64,000 bases of DNA. It comes from Membranipora membranacea (lineage: Eukaryota; Bryozoa; Gymnolaemata; Cheilostomatida; Membraniporidae). The notes beneath the pieces were generated by a model. That model saw only the letters and a list, made by a program, of their open reading frames with translations. It had not been told where the DNA came from and did not search any database. Below are positions 34,450 to 47,013 of this stretch, piece after piece (position 1 is the first letter of the stretch; every line of letters starts with the position of its first letter). The DNA is taken from positions 11,716,001-11,780,000 of the forward strand of contig OU612075.1 of NCBI GenBank assembly GCA_914767715.1. The letters are read 5' to 3'. The translations under genes were made by a program, and so were the position numbers.

Positions 34450-36160
34450 GCAGCGGGGACCCTCTTACATTAAAAGACAATAACCACATAATTCAATGTA
34501 AGCGCAACATATCATGCCGATTTTGAAATAATAGGCAATATAGATGTTAGTTAACTGACATGTTACTAAACAAACACACACAAAATACAACTCACCAGTT
34601 CTACCTCTTTTTTATCAGTAGGTTTGAAGTTGTGTACATCCTGAACGGAGGTCACCTTACTAAACCAAACCAATACATTTGCTGCTGGACTTATTGCATG
34701 TCAGTTTTTCCTTGACTTTCTTTTCATCATGCATCAGTGCTACGTCCTTGTTTTGTTTTAGACGATTGTTTAGCGACGTAATGTTTTTCGCCTAAAACCC
34801 CACACTCTTTTCCTTAAAGCATTTATGTATTTCTGTAGTATATTCTCGTGCGGAAATGTGACTGCACTCGAATCTCTACTATACTCATAAAATGCTGATG
34901 ATGATATACTCTGTAGAGTGAGTGCTAATCTAATAAGCATGGGTGCCACCATCGCTGTTTTTGATTTTGGAGAGTTTTGCTTTCTCTGTTGCTCCTAGAA
35001 CATTTGTTTGAAATCTGAATGAAACTTTGGGAATTGGGATGACATGGTTAAGACACCCATTTTATTGATATAACTGTTGCCCTGCAGCTTCACGCTGATG
35101 TGATTACTCAGAAGCTATACCCTCTCCTCTTTGCGACTGATATTTGTTGATTTTTATTTTACTTCTTTACTGAGGAGCGACGCTCGCTTCAATAGTTCAG
35201 CTGATGTTAACGATGTCATTGGAGCGCTTGATGATGGTAATGTTCTATCAGCTCTGTCCCTACTGCCTGACCTGTTTTGTGCTTTCATCATAACCGTGCG
35301 CTTCTTGGCATAAGCTGTGCATGGCACCTGGTGTGTGCCAAACTTTGTGTATATCTCATAATATATCTCATAACATACCAGGTCACAGGAAATATCATTA
35401 TCTCCTGGACATGCGAAGCATTTACGAACTGCCTGCTCTATTATAATGTACTCTTTGATTGGTGATGGGAGTTCCAGGTAATCCTTTTAGCAGTGAGCAT
35501 GATATTGCTGTTTACTTTACACAACTAGTCCGCTGACCATCTAATGTAAATCCTGGTTTATGAGTTTATTTCATCATCACTTATTTCGCAAGGAAATCGA
35601 TACCAATAGCTGGCCCAGTGGAAGTTGCCTAAATAAACGAGGTAATTCCAACCACCTTAAATTCATTGTGATTGTCATGGAAGATGTAATCTCAATAAAA
35701 TTCTAAAATAACACATGTACCCTTGCTACGAAAGTCCAGCCATCCAAGGCGTGAGTTCGAACAGCTTCAACTAAAACATATATCTGTAATGTTTCCTACA
35801 GCCATCAGGTTATGTGTATAATATAAAGATGAGGCAACCATTCAGTCAACATTTCCGCATATAATCTAAATAAAAAAATAAGAATCATCAGCAGTCCATC
35901 AAAATATGAACACATAGCCAACTTTTCCCGACATATTAATATTTCAGCGAGAGAAGATACCTAATCATACCAATAATGTAAACTTATGATCTGATATTGC
36001 CTTGAGAACTGCTTTGAATGTCTTTTTGGAGTTGAAGAATTTGCAGCCGGAGTTTTGTGGTGCTTGAATGTTGCAATGTTTTCCATAGTCATCAACTAAA
36101 CAATTCGGGAAGTACCACTGGTGACCGAATACTTTCATGCTACCATAATTTCTGATGACA
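34450..36160. other. non-coding stretch, nothing recognised
   Basis: Short open frames occur but none shows a domain or a matching exon partner. Confidence 0.4.
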
Positions 36161-36164
36161 CCAA

Positions 36165-36335
36165 AAAGCTAAGTCGCGTTGTATAATATGTTATCGCTAA
36201 AATCTCATAAATCCTATTGATACACACTTTATATTTTTGTCTGGTGTAAGTATTCAATGGATAAAGGGACCTGTCTAATCTGAATGTATGATCCCCGTCA
36301 CTGATAACGAAAGGTACTGGAATCTGATGGAATCT
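36165..36335. repeat. outlying copy of the 43-46 kb repeat family
   Basis: Contains GATACACACTTTATATTTTT, GTCTGGTGTAAGT, then CCGTCACTGATAACGAAAGG and TACTGGAATCTGATGGAATC. All are recognisable in the cluster at 43.6-45.7 kb in the same orientation. It is preceded by ACACCAAAAAGCT and TGTTATCGCTAAAATCTCAT, also found at 45.49-45.55 kb. Confidence 0.6.
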
Positions 36336-36475
36336 TAACCCACTTTATCTGATTAGTAGGGGTATTCAGGTGCTCCATGGACATAATGTCCCATTTTAGT
36401 CTTGTTATTAGAAGAAAGAGGAAAATATTGGTTATAATTTCAGCATCAATTCAAGAGACTAGTTGTGTCTTCCTC

Positions 36476-36712
36476 CTAGTCAAAGTCATTTCTGTTGCCG
36501 CCATTTTTTCTTGAGATCAACTGTCCAGTTTTGTTTTTCATATATGGAGCTAACCAACTGAAAACCTTGTTTTTCCCTTTCATATCCTCTATAGTTTTTA
36601 CATTGAGCTTGTATGAGCGCCTACCGAATAAAACCTTCCAGTTGGTGTAGAGAGGTTTTGCTTCTTCAGGTGTGACTCCAATCGTACCAGCTACAGCTGT
36701 CCTCTTCCTCAA
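36476..36712 (-). CDS. hypothetical ORF, unrecognised
   Basis: A 78-codon minus-strand frame rich in Lys and Arg (EEAKPLYTNWKVLFGRR, YKLNVKTIEDMKGKNKVF, WLAPYMKNKTGQLI). It could be an exon, since it lacks the composition of random A+T-rich frames, but no splice partner or family is seen. Confidence 0.3.
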   Translation of the reverse strand: MRKRTAVAGTIGVTPEEAKPLYTNWKVLFGRRSYKLNVKTIEDMKGKNKVFSWLAPYMKNKTGQLISRKNGGNRNDFD

Positions 36713-36931
36713 TGAGGCATTTTTAATTTAATGACTTATTATTCCTTCAAAGAATACGTGGGCACTCTTTTCCCTCTTTAAAGCATCCATGAAATAAGCA
36801 TCTCTCTATGTTTAACTGCAACTACAGGTCATTCCTAACATTTTGGTGTTTTGTAAGAATCCATAGCTCAACCTGGACCGGAGATACAGGCTATCAAAGT
36901 CAGCACTGTCACAGCTAGCTCATAGGCTCAC

Positions 36932-37092
36932 AATGTCCAATTTATCCACCCACTCGTCAAAACTACTCTGGCTAGCGGAGCCAGAGAACTTCACAATATC
37001 TTCAGCTGAACTTACATTAATTGGAAAGTTCTCTGGCTCCGCTAGCCAGAGAAGTTTTGACGAGTGGGTGGAGAAATTGGACCTTGTTTTCT
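36932..37092. repeat. head-to-head inverted duplication of a gag segment
   Basis: About 57 bases at 36938-36992 (CTCGTCAAAACTACTCTGGC and flanks) are the reverse complement of about 57 bases ending near 37088, enclosing an approximately 35-base centre. The centre plus right arm reads on the plus strand as TISSAELTLIGKFSGSASQ then SFDEWVEKLD. The left arm reads the same protein on the minus strand as KFSGSASQSSFDEWVDKLD. The source gag at 37617-37735 has the same sequence in minus orientation only. Confidence 0.85.
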
Positions 37093-37870
37093 GGCGCACA
37101 GCAGTGATTGCCGATATAGCAATCTGAATCTCTCTAGCGACGGTGTCCTGTATCACATGCTGCAGTGACGTATCAGAGGTTTGAGATGTGATTGCCGTGA
37201 TGTTAGCGGTTGTTGAGGCTTCTATCAGCTTGAGTAGCCTCACATATTCCAGCCATATCACAGCCTCCACTGACTTAGGTCTGTGGCATATCACCTGGCG
37301 CTGAATATCGCTCGATAGGCCTCTCATAACGGCCTCCATTTTCTCCCGTTCGCTTTTGTTTGTGATGGCAATGAGGCGGTCAATGTCTTCTGTGTATTTC
37401 TCTAATGTATCAGCGTCCGACTCCCACCTTCTCTGGTTTAACTAACATACCGCTTCCCATTGGCGGTCTTCTGTGTCACTTCCATATCTCTGCTTAAATG
37501 ATTTGATAAGCAGGTTGAAATTTCCACGGATCTCATCTGGTATTGTCGAGTAGTATGAGTAGGCACCACTTGTTAGAGGCAGTGGTACCGTTTGAGCCTT
37601 CTCAGCCTCTGACAGCTTGTTTGACGAGAAAACAATGTCCAATTTCTCCTCCCACTCGTCAAAACTACTCTGGCTAGCGGAGCCAGAGAACTTTCCAATT
37701 AATGTAAGTTCAGCTGAAGATATTGTGAACCTTTTCTTACTTGGTTTCTCCAATTCTTCAGCGTTATGTTGCGAGTCTGACTTTTCAGAGGGTGTTGTGG
37801 AAGATATCCTTTCCAGTTTGTCCCTGAGTTGCTTCAGTTCCTCATCTCGCTCCACCAACTGACTCTTCAA
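37093..37870 (-). pseudogene. Ty3-like retrotransposon gag remnant
   Basis: Minus-strand reading starts with a charged coiled-coil-like stretch (ERDEELKQLRDKLERISS) then TLIGKFSGSASQSSFDEWEE and KLSEAEKAQTVPLPL, FNLLIKSFKQRYG. This is the general layout of a retrotransposon gag: FxG...W, then a helical capsid-like part. After a frame change near 37440 it resumes with RRWESDADTLEKYTEDIDRL and MEAVMRGLSSDIQRQV. No zinc knuckle, protease or polymerase follows; below 37093 it runs into the inverted duplication. The superfamily call rests on layout only. Confidence 0.65.
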
Positions 37871-39240
37871 CAGCAGCTTTTGGAGGCATATTTGCAGATA
37901 ATATTTTATTTCTTTCCGTTTATCTGGTACGCAGCATCTTTAAGAGAGCAGCTCCACCATATATGATATTGTTGTTTGTTATGAATGTTGAATGAGCCAT
38001 GTGACGTGACACACAGGCAGTTGAGTGCAAAAGCAATTAGTGGACATATTATTTCCATTGTCAAATAGTTATGCGCAAATAATTAGGCTAAGTCCTGAAT
38101 TGATTACGGGTTTTTTGTGCCTAGCACTGGTATCATCACATGCTGAAATAGGAACACAGCGTAATATATTTACTTGCTTGAAATGGCTAGATGTGAGCTG
38201 GCCAACATTTACATGTCATCTTGAATACATATAGATTGAGCTTGCTAACATTTAATCAAGCAGAGCTAGCTTAACTAAACTCAAGCCTAGGGTAATTGCA
38301 CTCTATAGTGATTTTCGATTGATGGTTTGTGCAACTGTATTTCACTTATTGTAAGTTGCCTTTTCTTTTTCATAATACATTGTAGGATTTTGGTTTGTAA
38401 CTTTCTTCCGAATGTTCCGATACCTAGCTGCTCCATCGTTGTTTTTCTTAACTTTTCGATCCGCGTTCTCGTTCTGGTGCATAACCGTTAGCTGAACTCT
38501 GTGAAACATAAGTGTATTTTATGAGTTTTGATACTTGGTATTCTGCATCATGATAGATCACAGCTACACAGCTATTCAATAGGAATGTGATGGCTATACT
38601 GCGATGAATAATATTCTCACCCATCGCTGTGTAGCCGTCTTTAACTCAAAAACACTGAAAACCCGCTCAAAGTCTCACCCTGATTTCATTCCCTGATGGG
38701 AAAAAGAGTACATTTTTGGAGCATTCCGATTGACCATTGAATGGTGGGACTCCAGATCCCCAGTGTCCTTGCTGGAGCATCTCATGATACAATTGACCAA
38801 CTTTTCATCATGGAGCACTGGCTTAACTTTTTGGGCGAGAGCTCCATCTAAAAATAGATATTTATACTTGCATCACATCCCGTTTCTATATCATTCAAAA
38901 TCACTATCAGAGAGTTCTGTAGGCGGCTGTAATCTGCAAATATCAGAATTGTACAACTGGTCATAGGCTTGTGGCAAAATCATATTATACCGAAACTAGA
39001 GGATTACCACTTTGGTACGCTTGGACTGCAGGGCCTAGTCGATTGACAATAAAAAATTTATATAATATGTTATTTTATAGCAACTCTGTACTCTACGCTG
39101 TTACCATATTTTCTCAGGTGATCGAATTATGGTTAGCCCAAATTTAAAGACCAAATGAATTGTCCACTATGTTGTTATAGCTCCACAGATAAGGTAGTAA
39201 AGAATAACAAAAGTGCTATTTTTTTATCATGAGCGTAAGA
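37871..39240. other. non-coding stretch, nothing recognised
   Basis: No exon, repeat or RNA gene could be supported. Confidence 0.4.
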
Positions 39241-39244
39241 ATAA

Positions 39245-41034
39245 TCATATTTGGGCATACAGATTGCACTGAACGTGTCTTGATTTAGTGTGTTCTCTGA
39301 GTAGGGTTTTCCTTGTCTGATGGCCTATCGACCTTGAGTCCACAGATAGTTTAGGTGGAGGTCTCGATGATGGCGCTCTCTTTCTCCCATCAGAGGCTTG
39401 CTTTCTCATCAACCGGTAGACAGGCTTTAGTGGACTGAAAAAAAACAATCCAATATCTTTCAAATCCATGTTTGCAGGATTCATTAACAGGGTATACTAA
39501 AGGGAAGTGTACTCACTTTGCAACCGAGTGAAAATATACAGACGCCAAATTATGATATTAATCATGCAATATGATACCAACTCCTGCTACACAACAGGTG
39601 ATCAAACTAGATATTTCAGGTGTCACAGCATAAAATGACAATTGATTGTTAAAAAATAACTTTCTCACATTTCTGGTTTGAGTACTGCCCTAGTCATCGC
39701 TCGCCTGGCTCTACGGTCAGCTGATGACAGCACTGGAGTATCACTGGTATGAGACTGGGAAGTAGACGGAGCTCTCACAGTGGTACTGGGCGGACTCATG
39801 CACTCGGCGTCAAAGTTGGACCAGGTGGGCTTGGACAACTAACTGTTGGGAGTAGGTGTCTGAGAAGATATAGATGGTGTTGTCTCTTATGTTAGGCTGA
39901 GATGAATAGTAGGGAACGTTCCCTTGATCCTCGCAGGTCTAATAAAAGTGACACAGTTACATAACGCAAAAAAACCTACATGTAAAGTACATATAACACC
40001 TAGTAATATTTGATTTTCGTTTGACTGTTGGGGTGATAAATAATTCATGTCGTAATAGTAAAAAATTAATATTTTTAGTCCCTCATCGCTGTCTTATAAT
40101 CATATCTGCACTCTAGAAATATCTGAATCCCTAGCTATTTTACTAATTTGTTCACTAATCCATCTTACATTCCATTTACATGATATAGCAATCTGTGCTC
40201 AGAGTTTGTTCTCATAGAGACTCTTCGAGGGAATCGCACCCTCCATGATATGCTTGGAATGACAGACAGTGTAAGATATCAAACACTGCTACAGTTCCCT
40301 TGTTCTATTTGGCTGCTAAACTGAGAAAATGTGACCATCTTCATGGGCTCACATGTAGTGAAAGCACTTACCTAGATGCCAGTCCAGCATGAAATTGACC
40401 CGGATTACTAAAACACTCTGAAGTTAAGTGCCGATAGCAAACACTGCTTCTAGAGTCTGGCTCAAAGTGTTTCCGCTGCAAGAGATGACAGAGCAGTAAT
40501 AATCTGAGAGTAAAACAACATGTAGTAATTATATTTTGTTATTAAAAAAATAAACACCTAGTAATGGAAGATGAGCGAAATTTTAGGTTTCAAACTATCA
40601 TCAAGTAACCAAAGATTTAGTGTTTCAGTTAGAGAAGAATACAACAGTCAACATGCTAGGAAAAACAAAAAACTAAAAAGCACTCAATCTATCTATCTTA
40701 GTAGTTAGGCCTTGGGTAGCAAGCAATGCTAGGTTATATTTTATATAATTCAGTCAATTTAGCAAGCAAGGTATACACTACTGCTGATAATAATACAGAT
40801 AGATACCCAACCAACCAAGGCAGTCAGGTGTTTAGGATGGGTTAAGTATTATTTTTCATAAAACGTATAAAAAACTACTAAAACATACTTACATGAGTGC
40901 ACACAAAGTTCTTGAACTTGAGAATAATGCCTTCCCCTTGTTTCTGTCGGGAAAGGCATCAAATGGTCCTTGACCTCACAAAACATTGCCTCACAAGACC
41001 TAAAATCTTTCCTGTTTGTCTTTTTTGAACTCAT
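39245..41034 (-). pseudogene. THAP zinc-finger protein gene, decayed, four exons
   Basis: Minus-strand exons are 40893-41034 (Met at 41034, MSSKKTNRKDFRSCEAMFC), 40372-40475, 39669-39938 and 39245-39434. Donors are GTAAGT, GTAAGT and GTGAGA; acceptors are TTGCAG, TATTAG and TTTCAG. Exons 2 to 4 agree in phase. Exon 1 gives C-x4-C and an FP motif. Exon 2 gives RKHFEPDSRSSVCYRHL with the C-x2-H pair, and exon 3 opens with GTFPTIH in place of the usual AVPTIF. Together these make the C2CH THAP DNA-binding module. Exon 1 needs a frame change before its end, and exon 3 has two in-frame stops after GTFPTIH. It then continues with SSADRRARRAMTRAVLK. The downstream tail is basic and serine-rich with no recognised domain. 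THAP modules are common in P-element and Kolobok transposases, but no catalytic part is attached here. Confidence 0.6.
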
Positions 41035-41059
41035 GTTTGCTTTCAGCTGCTTGATCAAG

Positions 41060-42180
41060 ATGGCTAATGACTGAAAATCATGCTTTTGTCATTATGCATA
41101 GCCTCACAAAAGTATCATCAATTGTTGGTTTCATTCTTTTCAATCTTCTGCTTCGCATGATTATGCCGACCATGGCTGTGACTAGCCTCTAGTTTATTTT
41201 TTATCTTATCCATGAAGTAGATTATTTTTGAAATCCTGATTTACATTGGCAGCTAGCAGATTTGTTGAGGTGATTTCTGATTCCATTCTGCCAGCTTTGC
41301 CTCCTTGCTATATCACATGAGGACTTTTTGGAGTATGACGGACTGAACAGCATGTCGTGCTGCCAAACAACTTGCGCAGCATGTTGCTATGTCACTAGTT
41401 AAGAACTCCCTCTCCTGGGGAGCTTAGATTTATGTTGCCGACATGATTTAGCTGTAAAATAAGGACAAAATTTCTAAAAATCAGTATTGATTTTGATGAG
41501 ACAACCACAATTTTGGCACTTGGTCCATTATCCCTTACTAACTGACTTATCTTCAGCCTTGGCCCACAACTCAACTAAACTTTTTATATCCCCCCAAGTA
41601 GCATTTGAATAAAGAAACTTTCTACATAATGAAGTGCATTGAGGGTATCATTGTCGATAGAATTTAAGGTAAGGCTCCACCTTATCACCTAGTAAGACTA
41701 TTATCTCATTCACAGACTTGAAAATTAGTACTCTGATTACGTTTGTCATGCTGATGCTAAATATGTGTTTTTTCATAATATATAATAATATAGTATAATA
41801 GTTGAATGTGTTGAACATGTGTTTATAATGACCCTATTCACGCTTTGACACTTGAGTATTCATCCATAGCTGTGTTCATTCAACACAAATTCGCAACAAA
41901 GTTGATCAAGTGAAATACCATGGCTATTGGTAATAGAGGTGAAAGCATAGGGCAAACTAAACAAGCTAGTCAAAAGAACTCTTTGTCAAACCATCGGATA
42001 AGATTATCAGCATGTTATTAAATAAAAGTTGATGAAGATATCTTGACAACTTCACAAGAAAATGCGCATTAAATTTAGCAAGTTCGGCAAAAAATCACAA
42101 GCTGTGAAAAAGAGGTTCAAAGTTGGCTATAAAATATGAGATAAAATGTATCAAAGGCACCACCATCATATTCTCCTTTA
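41060..42180. other. non-coding stretch below the Kolobok remnant
   Basis: Likely the 3' remains of the Kolobok-type element plus older sequence; no domain or clear repeat end could be identified. Confidence 0.35.
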
Positions 42181-42183
42181 GCC

Positions 42184-43480
42184 CTATTGTGTGTTTCGGA
42201 CTTTCTGCGCACTTCTTTTTGCTTCCGAACGTGCCTCAAGGGACTTATCTACTCGTTTTGAGTCTTCTCGTTTAGCATAGCTCATGTGATTTTGCCCTAT
42301 GGTGAGCCTCACATGTTTAAAAAGTTTCAACAATCCAGTCTGCCCATCATTGAAAATAATAGTCCGCTGGGACCACAGGACTTCTATTTTGGGCAATGGT
42401 TCCAAATGATGCTATTGAAACTCTCATTTGCATTCTGCGTGCCACCGTGCAAACATTTACTAAGTAATTCTTTTGAGCTAAGCCTCTCAAACACAGGCTT
42501 TATAAGGTCCAGCACAAGCCTCGGCAGCTTGCTCTTGTTGGCTTTTTCATGACCGGTGTTGGAAGCGCACCACTCAGGACAGTTGTCATGATTACCAGCT
42601 CTGTGGTGATAAATATCCCATATAGCCTTTCACATAGTCTCAATACTTGTATTACCATGCTAGGGAGCACCATAGTGTTATTGTATTGATAATATCTGGT
42701 TTTTGGTGAGTCTCTTGGCGCCTCCCAGTCAAGCAAACATGTGTTCAACACAATATTTTCGTTAGCTACAGTTTATCCTGTGAGTGGGCAACTATCTTTG
42801 TCCACAACTAACTTTTTGGATTTGTTTTCAGTTCTATGTTGATTAGAGCTTTCCCCATCCATTTCTGGACATGACCAGGACACTCTAGCTTCTCTATTGC
42901 TAAATTATCACCATACAAACTCTCACCAGTGACTGTGGAGAAAGCTTTACTGTCTCCATCCCCTGAATGTTTTGTGTTTTGTGTTTTCCGTCAGATTCCA
43001 GTTTCCCACTGGAACCTATGTGGTTTATAAAACATTTGTGAGGGGCGGCTATGGTGCTCAGTTTTACATTGTCACGATTATGTTGATTGCATTTGTTACA
43101 GTTGGTAGTCATGACTTCCATATCGATCACTTTATTAGCTTCGTGTTTTCCCAAATTTTTAACTACTGTCACCACACCATTCTTACCTGAAAAGCCTCTA
43201 CGTGGCAGATTCCATCAACTGAAATCGTGGCGATATCTTACTATTGTTATGGTATTTTGCCTCTTTAGCGGCTATCTGCATACTATCGGCATAGAGTAGA
43301 TTGTGCCCTTTATTGTGGCGGTCGCTTTTCCTCGGGGAGCTTCATTCCAAGCTGAGTTGTCTCCCTTGCCTCTGGTAGAAATACTCCAGTAATACATCAT
43401 GCAGCTGTCAAAGTTTCCCACAAAATATTTCTGCTGATGACACCGAAACTGCATGCGCACATCCCTTAATTGTGACAGCG
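42184..43480 (-). pseudogene. Kolobok / Mutator-like (PF20700-type) transposase
   Basis: Conserved blocks appear in order on the minus strand but in changing frames. They are YADSMQIAAKEAKYH, ISVDG near 43220, KNGVVTVVKNLGKHE with TTNCNKCNQHN, CFINHIGSSGKLESDG near 43000, GDGDSKAFSTV near 42960 and ECPGHVQKWMGKAL near 42865. The remaining blocks are ERLSSKELLSKCLHGGTQNA followed by NESFNSIIWNHCPK near 42400-42480, and RVDKSLEARSEAKRSAQK near 42220. The C-x(n)-C-x-N-x-x-GSSGxMESDG, GDGDS and NANESFN motifs are diagnostic of the Mutator-like transposase domain found in Kolobok elements. At least three frame changes and several stops make it inactive. Kolobok elements duplicate TTAA, relevant to the TTAA-flanked foldbacks at 55.4 and 58.7 kb. 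Confidence 0.85.
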
Positions 43481-43559
43481 GGTGTGACTTATGAGATTAG
43501 ACTTTTTAATGTGTAGTGAGGATGTCTTGCCATGAACTGATGATGTGAAATTCATCGTC

Positions 43560-45725
43560 TCATTCGTCTCTTATGGCCTATCGATACGCACATTATATCC
43601 TCGTCTGGTGTCAATATTGAATGGAGTAAAGCTCCTCTCATCTGTTGAAGATAAAATGTAGTATGAGCAAATAATTAATTCACTTACACAATACTGACAT
43701 TTAAAATATGAATTATAATAAATGTTTTAAATGTTAGATTTTTGATTAAATGAACTCACTCATTATATGACATGTTGCATCACTTGCACGCTGGTCTAGA
43801 TTGATTCTTTTTTTATATATAATAGGACAAAATTTCTCTAGCACACCATAAAAAGATATTACTCTGTATGTGTATCACTTCAAATTTATAGTCACAGATA
43901 CCGAAAGGTACTGGGTCAGCTGAATCTGACGGAATTGATACACACATTATACTTTTGTCTGGTGCAAGGCACGTGAGTCATTTGAATGAATGATCCCTGT
44001 CACCGATACCGAAATGTACCGGATCAGATGAATCTGACGGAATCGATACACACTTTATATTTTCTTCTGGTGTTAGTGGATCGAGAAAAGCACCTGGTTA
44101 AATTGTTGAAGATGAAATAACAAAGTAAATAAAAATAAATAAATTCACAGCTGACCATATGGAGTATCATTTTGAAAACCTGCTTGGGAAAATCACGGAT
44201 ACAAAGTTAAATGGCTGGTGTCGCTGGCCTGTATAACCTACATCCATTTTTTTCTGTGCTGAGCTGAATCGTCATATTATTATCGCTAACGTCTCATATG
44301 TCCTTCATTTTTTCATCCCCCCTTTTCTTTATTCCGTACGGAATGCTGTCACCAGACATGAAGGTGTGGTCGTGCTCTATAAACTAAGTCAATTTTTTTT
44401 TCTATGCTGAGCTGCATTGGCATAGTATATTTATCATGTTGAAGTCTCATATATTTTTTCTTTTCCCATCCTTTTTTCTACATCCCCATGGATGCTGTCA
44501 CGAGCATGAAGGTGTGGCCGGTCTTTTTTCTACAACAGAAACAACAATAAGCATCAGTAGCTTTGAGGTTGGCATGGGACAACTTACAATTTCCAGGGTG
44601 AACATAAATCAGTAGGCTGGCGCTGGTATGACAATCTTGACTGTTTGTTGGCTGACTGATGAATATAGAAGTTAAGATTATCAGAGTTAGCCTTGTCACA
44701 GGTTATTGTTTTTCTTATGTTAATAATTAGGACTCACTAAGATAAATCAGACAAAGTGGTCAGAGTAGGAGTAGACACGGCTGTAGTTATAGATGGAGAG
44801 CTTTGTGAAGCAGATTCTGTTGCATCAACTTCACTTGAGGTTATGTATGGTATAATAGGACATGATGATGAACTGTGCCATGCACACTTATCACGTCACG
44901 TGTCGCTGTCCGCTGGTTGGATTCCAAACTCGGCAATCAGGATTTTATGACGGCCGTTGGTTGTCTTGTAAAATTCTCACATAGCCCGCTGTGATATCGA
45001 TATATACTGGAGTGGATCAGTTGAATCTCAAGGAATCGATATACACTTTATATTTATGATTGTAAGATTGACGAGATGAATCAATTCACTTGCTATAAGC
45101 TTAGAAAAAAGGTACTGCCTTCATCTGGTTAATTATCATAAGTCATTTACTGTAAATTGTCCATAAATGTTTTCAAAGTTATGATTGCCCTCCAATCTCA
45201 GGTTATATTTTGCGTAAAAATTCTGGTAAACTATATAAGATATTGATCACTGAAACTTCCAAAATAATCAGCAAATCTTACTTGTATATCTGAGGAATCT
45301 AATACTCTGTTTATGAAGTGCACAAACACATTATATTATATTTAACATGAAATTGCATAAGATTACATTATTCTGACCCATCTTAAAATGCCAATATCGC
45401 TAAATGAAATGATGAAATAGACTGCAGATTCTTTGTTTTAGGGTTGTAGTTAGGGTCTTTACTGCATATGCAGGACCAAACCATCTGACGAGACCAAAAA
45501 GCTGTATTGGCATAGTAATGTATAAATATGTTATTGCTAAATTCTCATAAATTTCCTATTGATACACATTTTATTCACACACATTTATATTTACCATGAT
45601 GCCAGTATCAAATGAATTATCCCTGTCACTCATACCGACAAATACTGAATCTGTTGAATCTGACGGAATCGAAATACACTTTATGTTTTCGTCTGGTGTA
45701 ATTGGATTGAAGGGAAGGTGTGGCC
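43560..45725. repeat. cluster of diverged direct repeats
   Basis: A module with CCGATACCGAAA, GTACTGGATCAG, TGAATCTGACGGAATCGATA, CACACTTTATATTTT and GTCTGGTG recurs at about 43890, 43998, 44996 and 45625, with a partial copy at 43578. A second module, GGTGTGGCCGGCCTGTATA followed by TTTTTTCTGTGCTGAGCTGA and CGCTAACGTCTCATA, recurs at about 44215, 44365, 44512 and 45716. Read on the minus strand the first module gives YTRRKHKVYFDSVRF-like peptides in one copy, so a repeated exon is possible, but most copies carry stops. Confidence 0.65.
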
Positions 45726-45732
45726 GGCCCGT

Positions 45733-45804
45733 TTATACTCTGTTTACTACTACTGTTACAGGTTATACTCTGTTTACTACTACTGTTACAGGTTATACTC
45801 TGTT
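45733..45804. repeat. 30-bp tandem repeat, 2.4 copies
   Basis: The unit TTATACTCTGTTTACTACTA plus CTGTTACAGG starts at 45733, 45763 and 45793 with no mismatches, so the duplication is recent. Confidence 0.95.
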
Positions 45805-45809
45805 CTGAG

Positions 45810-47010
45810 AGGCCTACATTGATAGTTAACACGTCCTCCTGTGGTGCTGTAGTATGTCCCAGCAGCAAATCCTGTAAATTCACAATGAGGAGATAAAATA
45901 CAATAGAAAACTTTTTCACAAAACGTTAAAAATCCTTTTTAAACATAATAAATGATAAAGAAAAAGCCTAAATTAAACCTATAGGAGGGGGGGGGGACTA
46001 ATATACCATTTCCTGGTTAATCCCCAATAAGTTAGGAATAAACATTTGTAAGATACTCCGACAATTTGTGTTGTTGGCAGTTTTCCGGTTTTATTCAGAC
46101 ACAATATACATGACCCTAGCAGCAAGCTGCCAGGCAAAATGCGACTACTCCATTCAAAATGCCGCTAGCAAATGATCTTTATAAAAAATGCTACTTTACA
46201 TTACAGAAAGATTTTGCAGGATTTAATTAATGATGCTCATTCAAGGATGGTACATGACGGTAGACATAACCCTCAAAACAGGAGATTGGGCTTCCTAATT
46301 AAGCAAGACGATAAATGACCCAATGACGATGATAAAGAGTTATTTAGGAAGTTATCAAGTAGCATAATCTGTAATGCACGGCAATCGGAGATTCAATTAA
46401 AGTACCCTGCACAGTAACGCTGAACAACCAACCGCCAGTGGTGGATAATGTGGCATACAGGTACAGGGTTACCTGTATGTCACACATTTAAGTAAGTACA
46501 GTAAGTTGTTGGAGAACAGCATGGGCAGGGCAAGAACTTTATAGGAGGAAATTCGGCCTCGATTCTTTAGAAAAGGCGGAAAATTTAGCACCAACTACAC
46601 ATGCACCCAAGTCACCTTTCACACACTGAGAAATATAGTAACCTAAGGTAGTATTTTAGGGCGGGAATTGTGAAAAGACGACTTGTCACTTCAGTTGTCT
46701 AGAATGAATGGGATGAGAAAAACCCACGAACTGACGAGATAAGTAAATTTGTATAAACTCGCTATAAGGTGCGCCGTGGTACAGGATAATGCTTACTGTA
46801 AGATAAGATAACTACAAAGTATGAGGCTCTGAGGCCAGATTAAAGCTAGCAAATTTAACCAGTTATAACAAAGTACTGTGTTATTAAATAACTGAGCCTT
46901 GTCACATTGCTCAAGAAAAAATGGGTTCTTTAGGTGTGAAAAAACTCTGTATTTTTTCTCATTTGTTATATATGCCTTCAGTGGAATATTGCAATATGCT
47001 GCAGTGCAGT
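45810..47010. other. non-coding stretch with a 10-G run
   Basis: A run of ten G lies at 45987-45996. Nothing else is recognised. Confidence 0.4.
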
Positions 47011-47013
47011 AGT

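Noticed and set aside
34770-34952. 60-codon minus-strand frame upstream of the PIF1-like fragment
   Set aside because: No helicase motif or usable splice connection could be seen.
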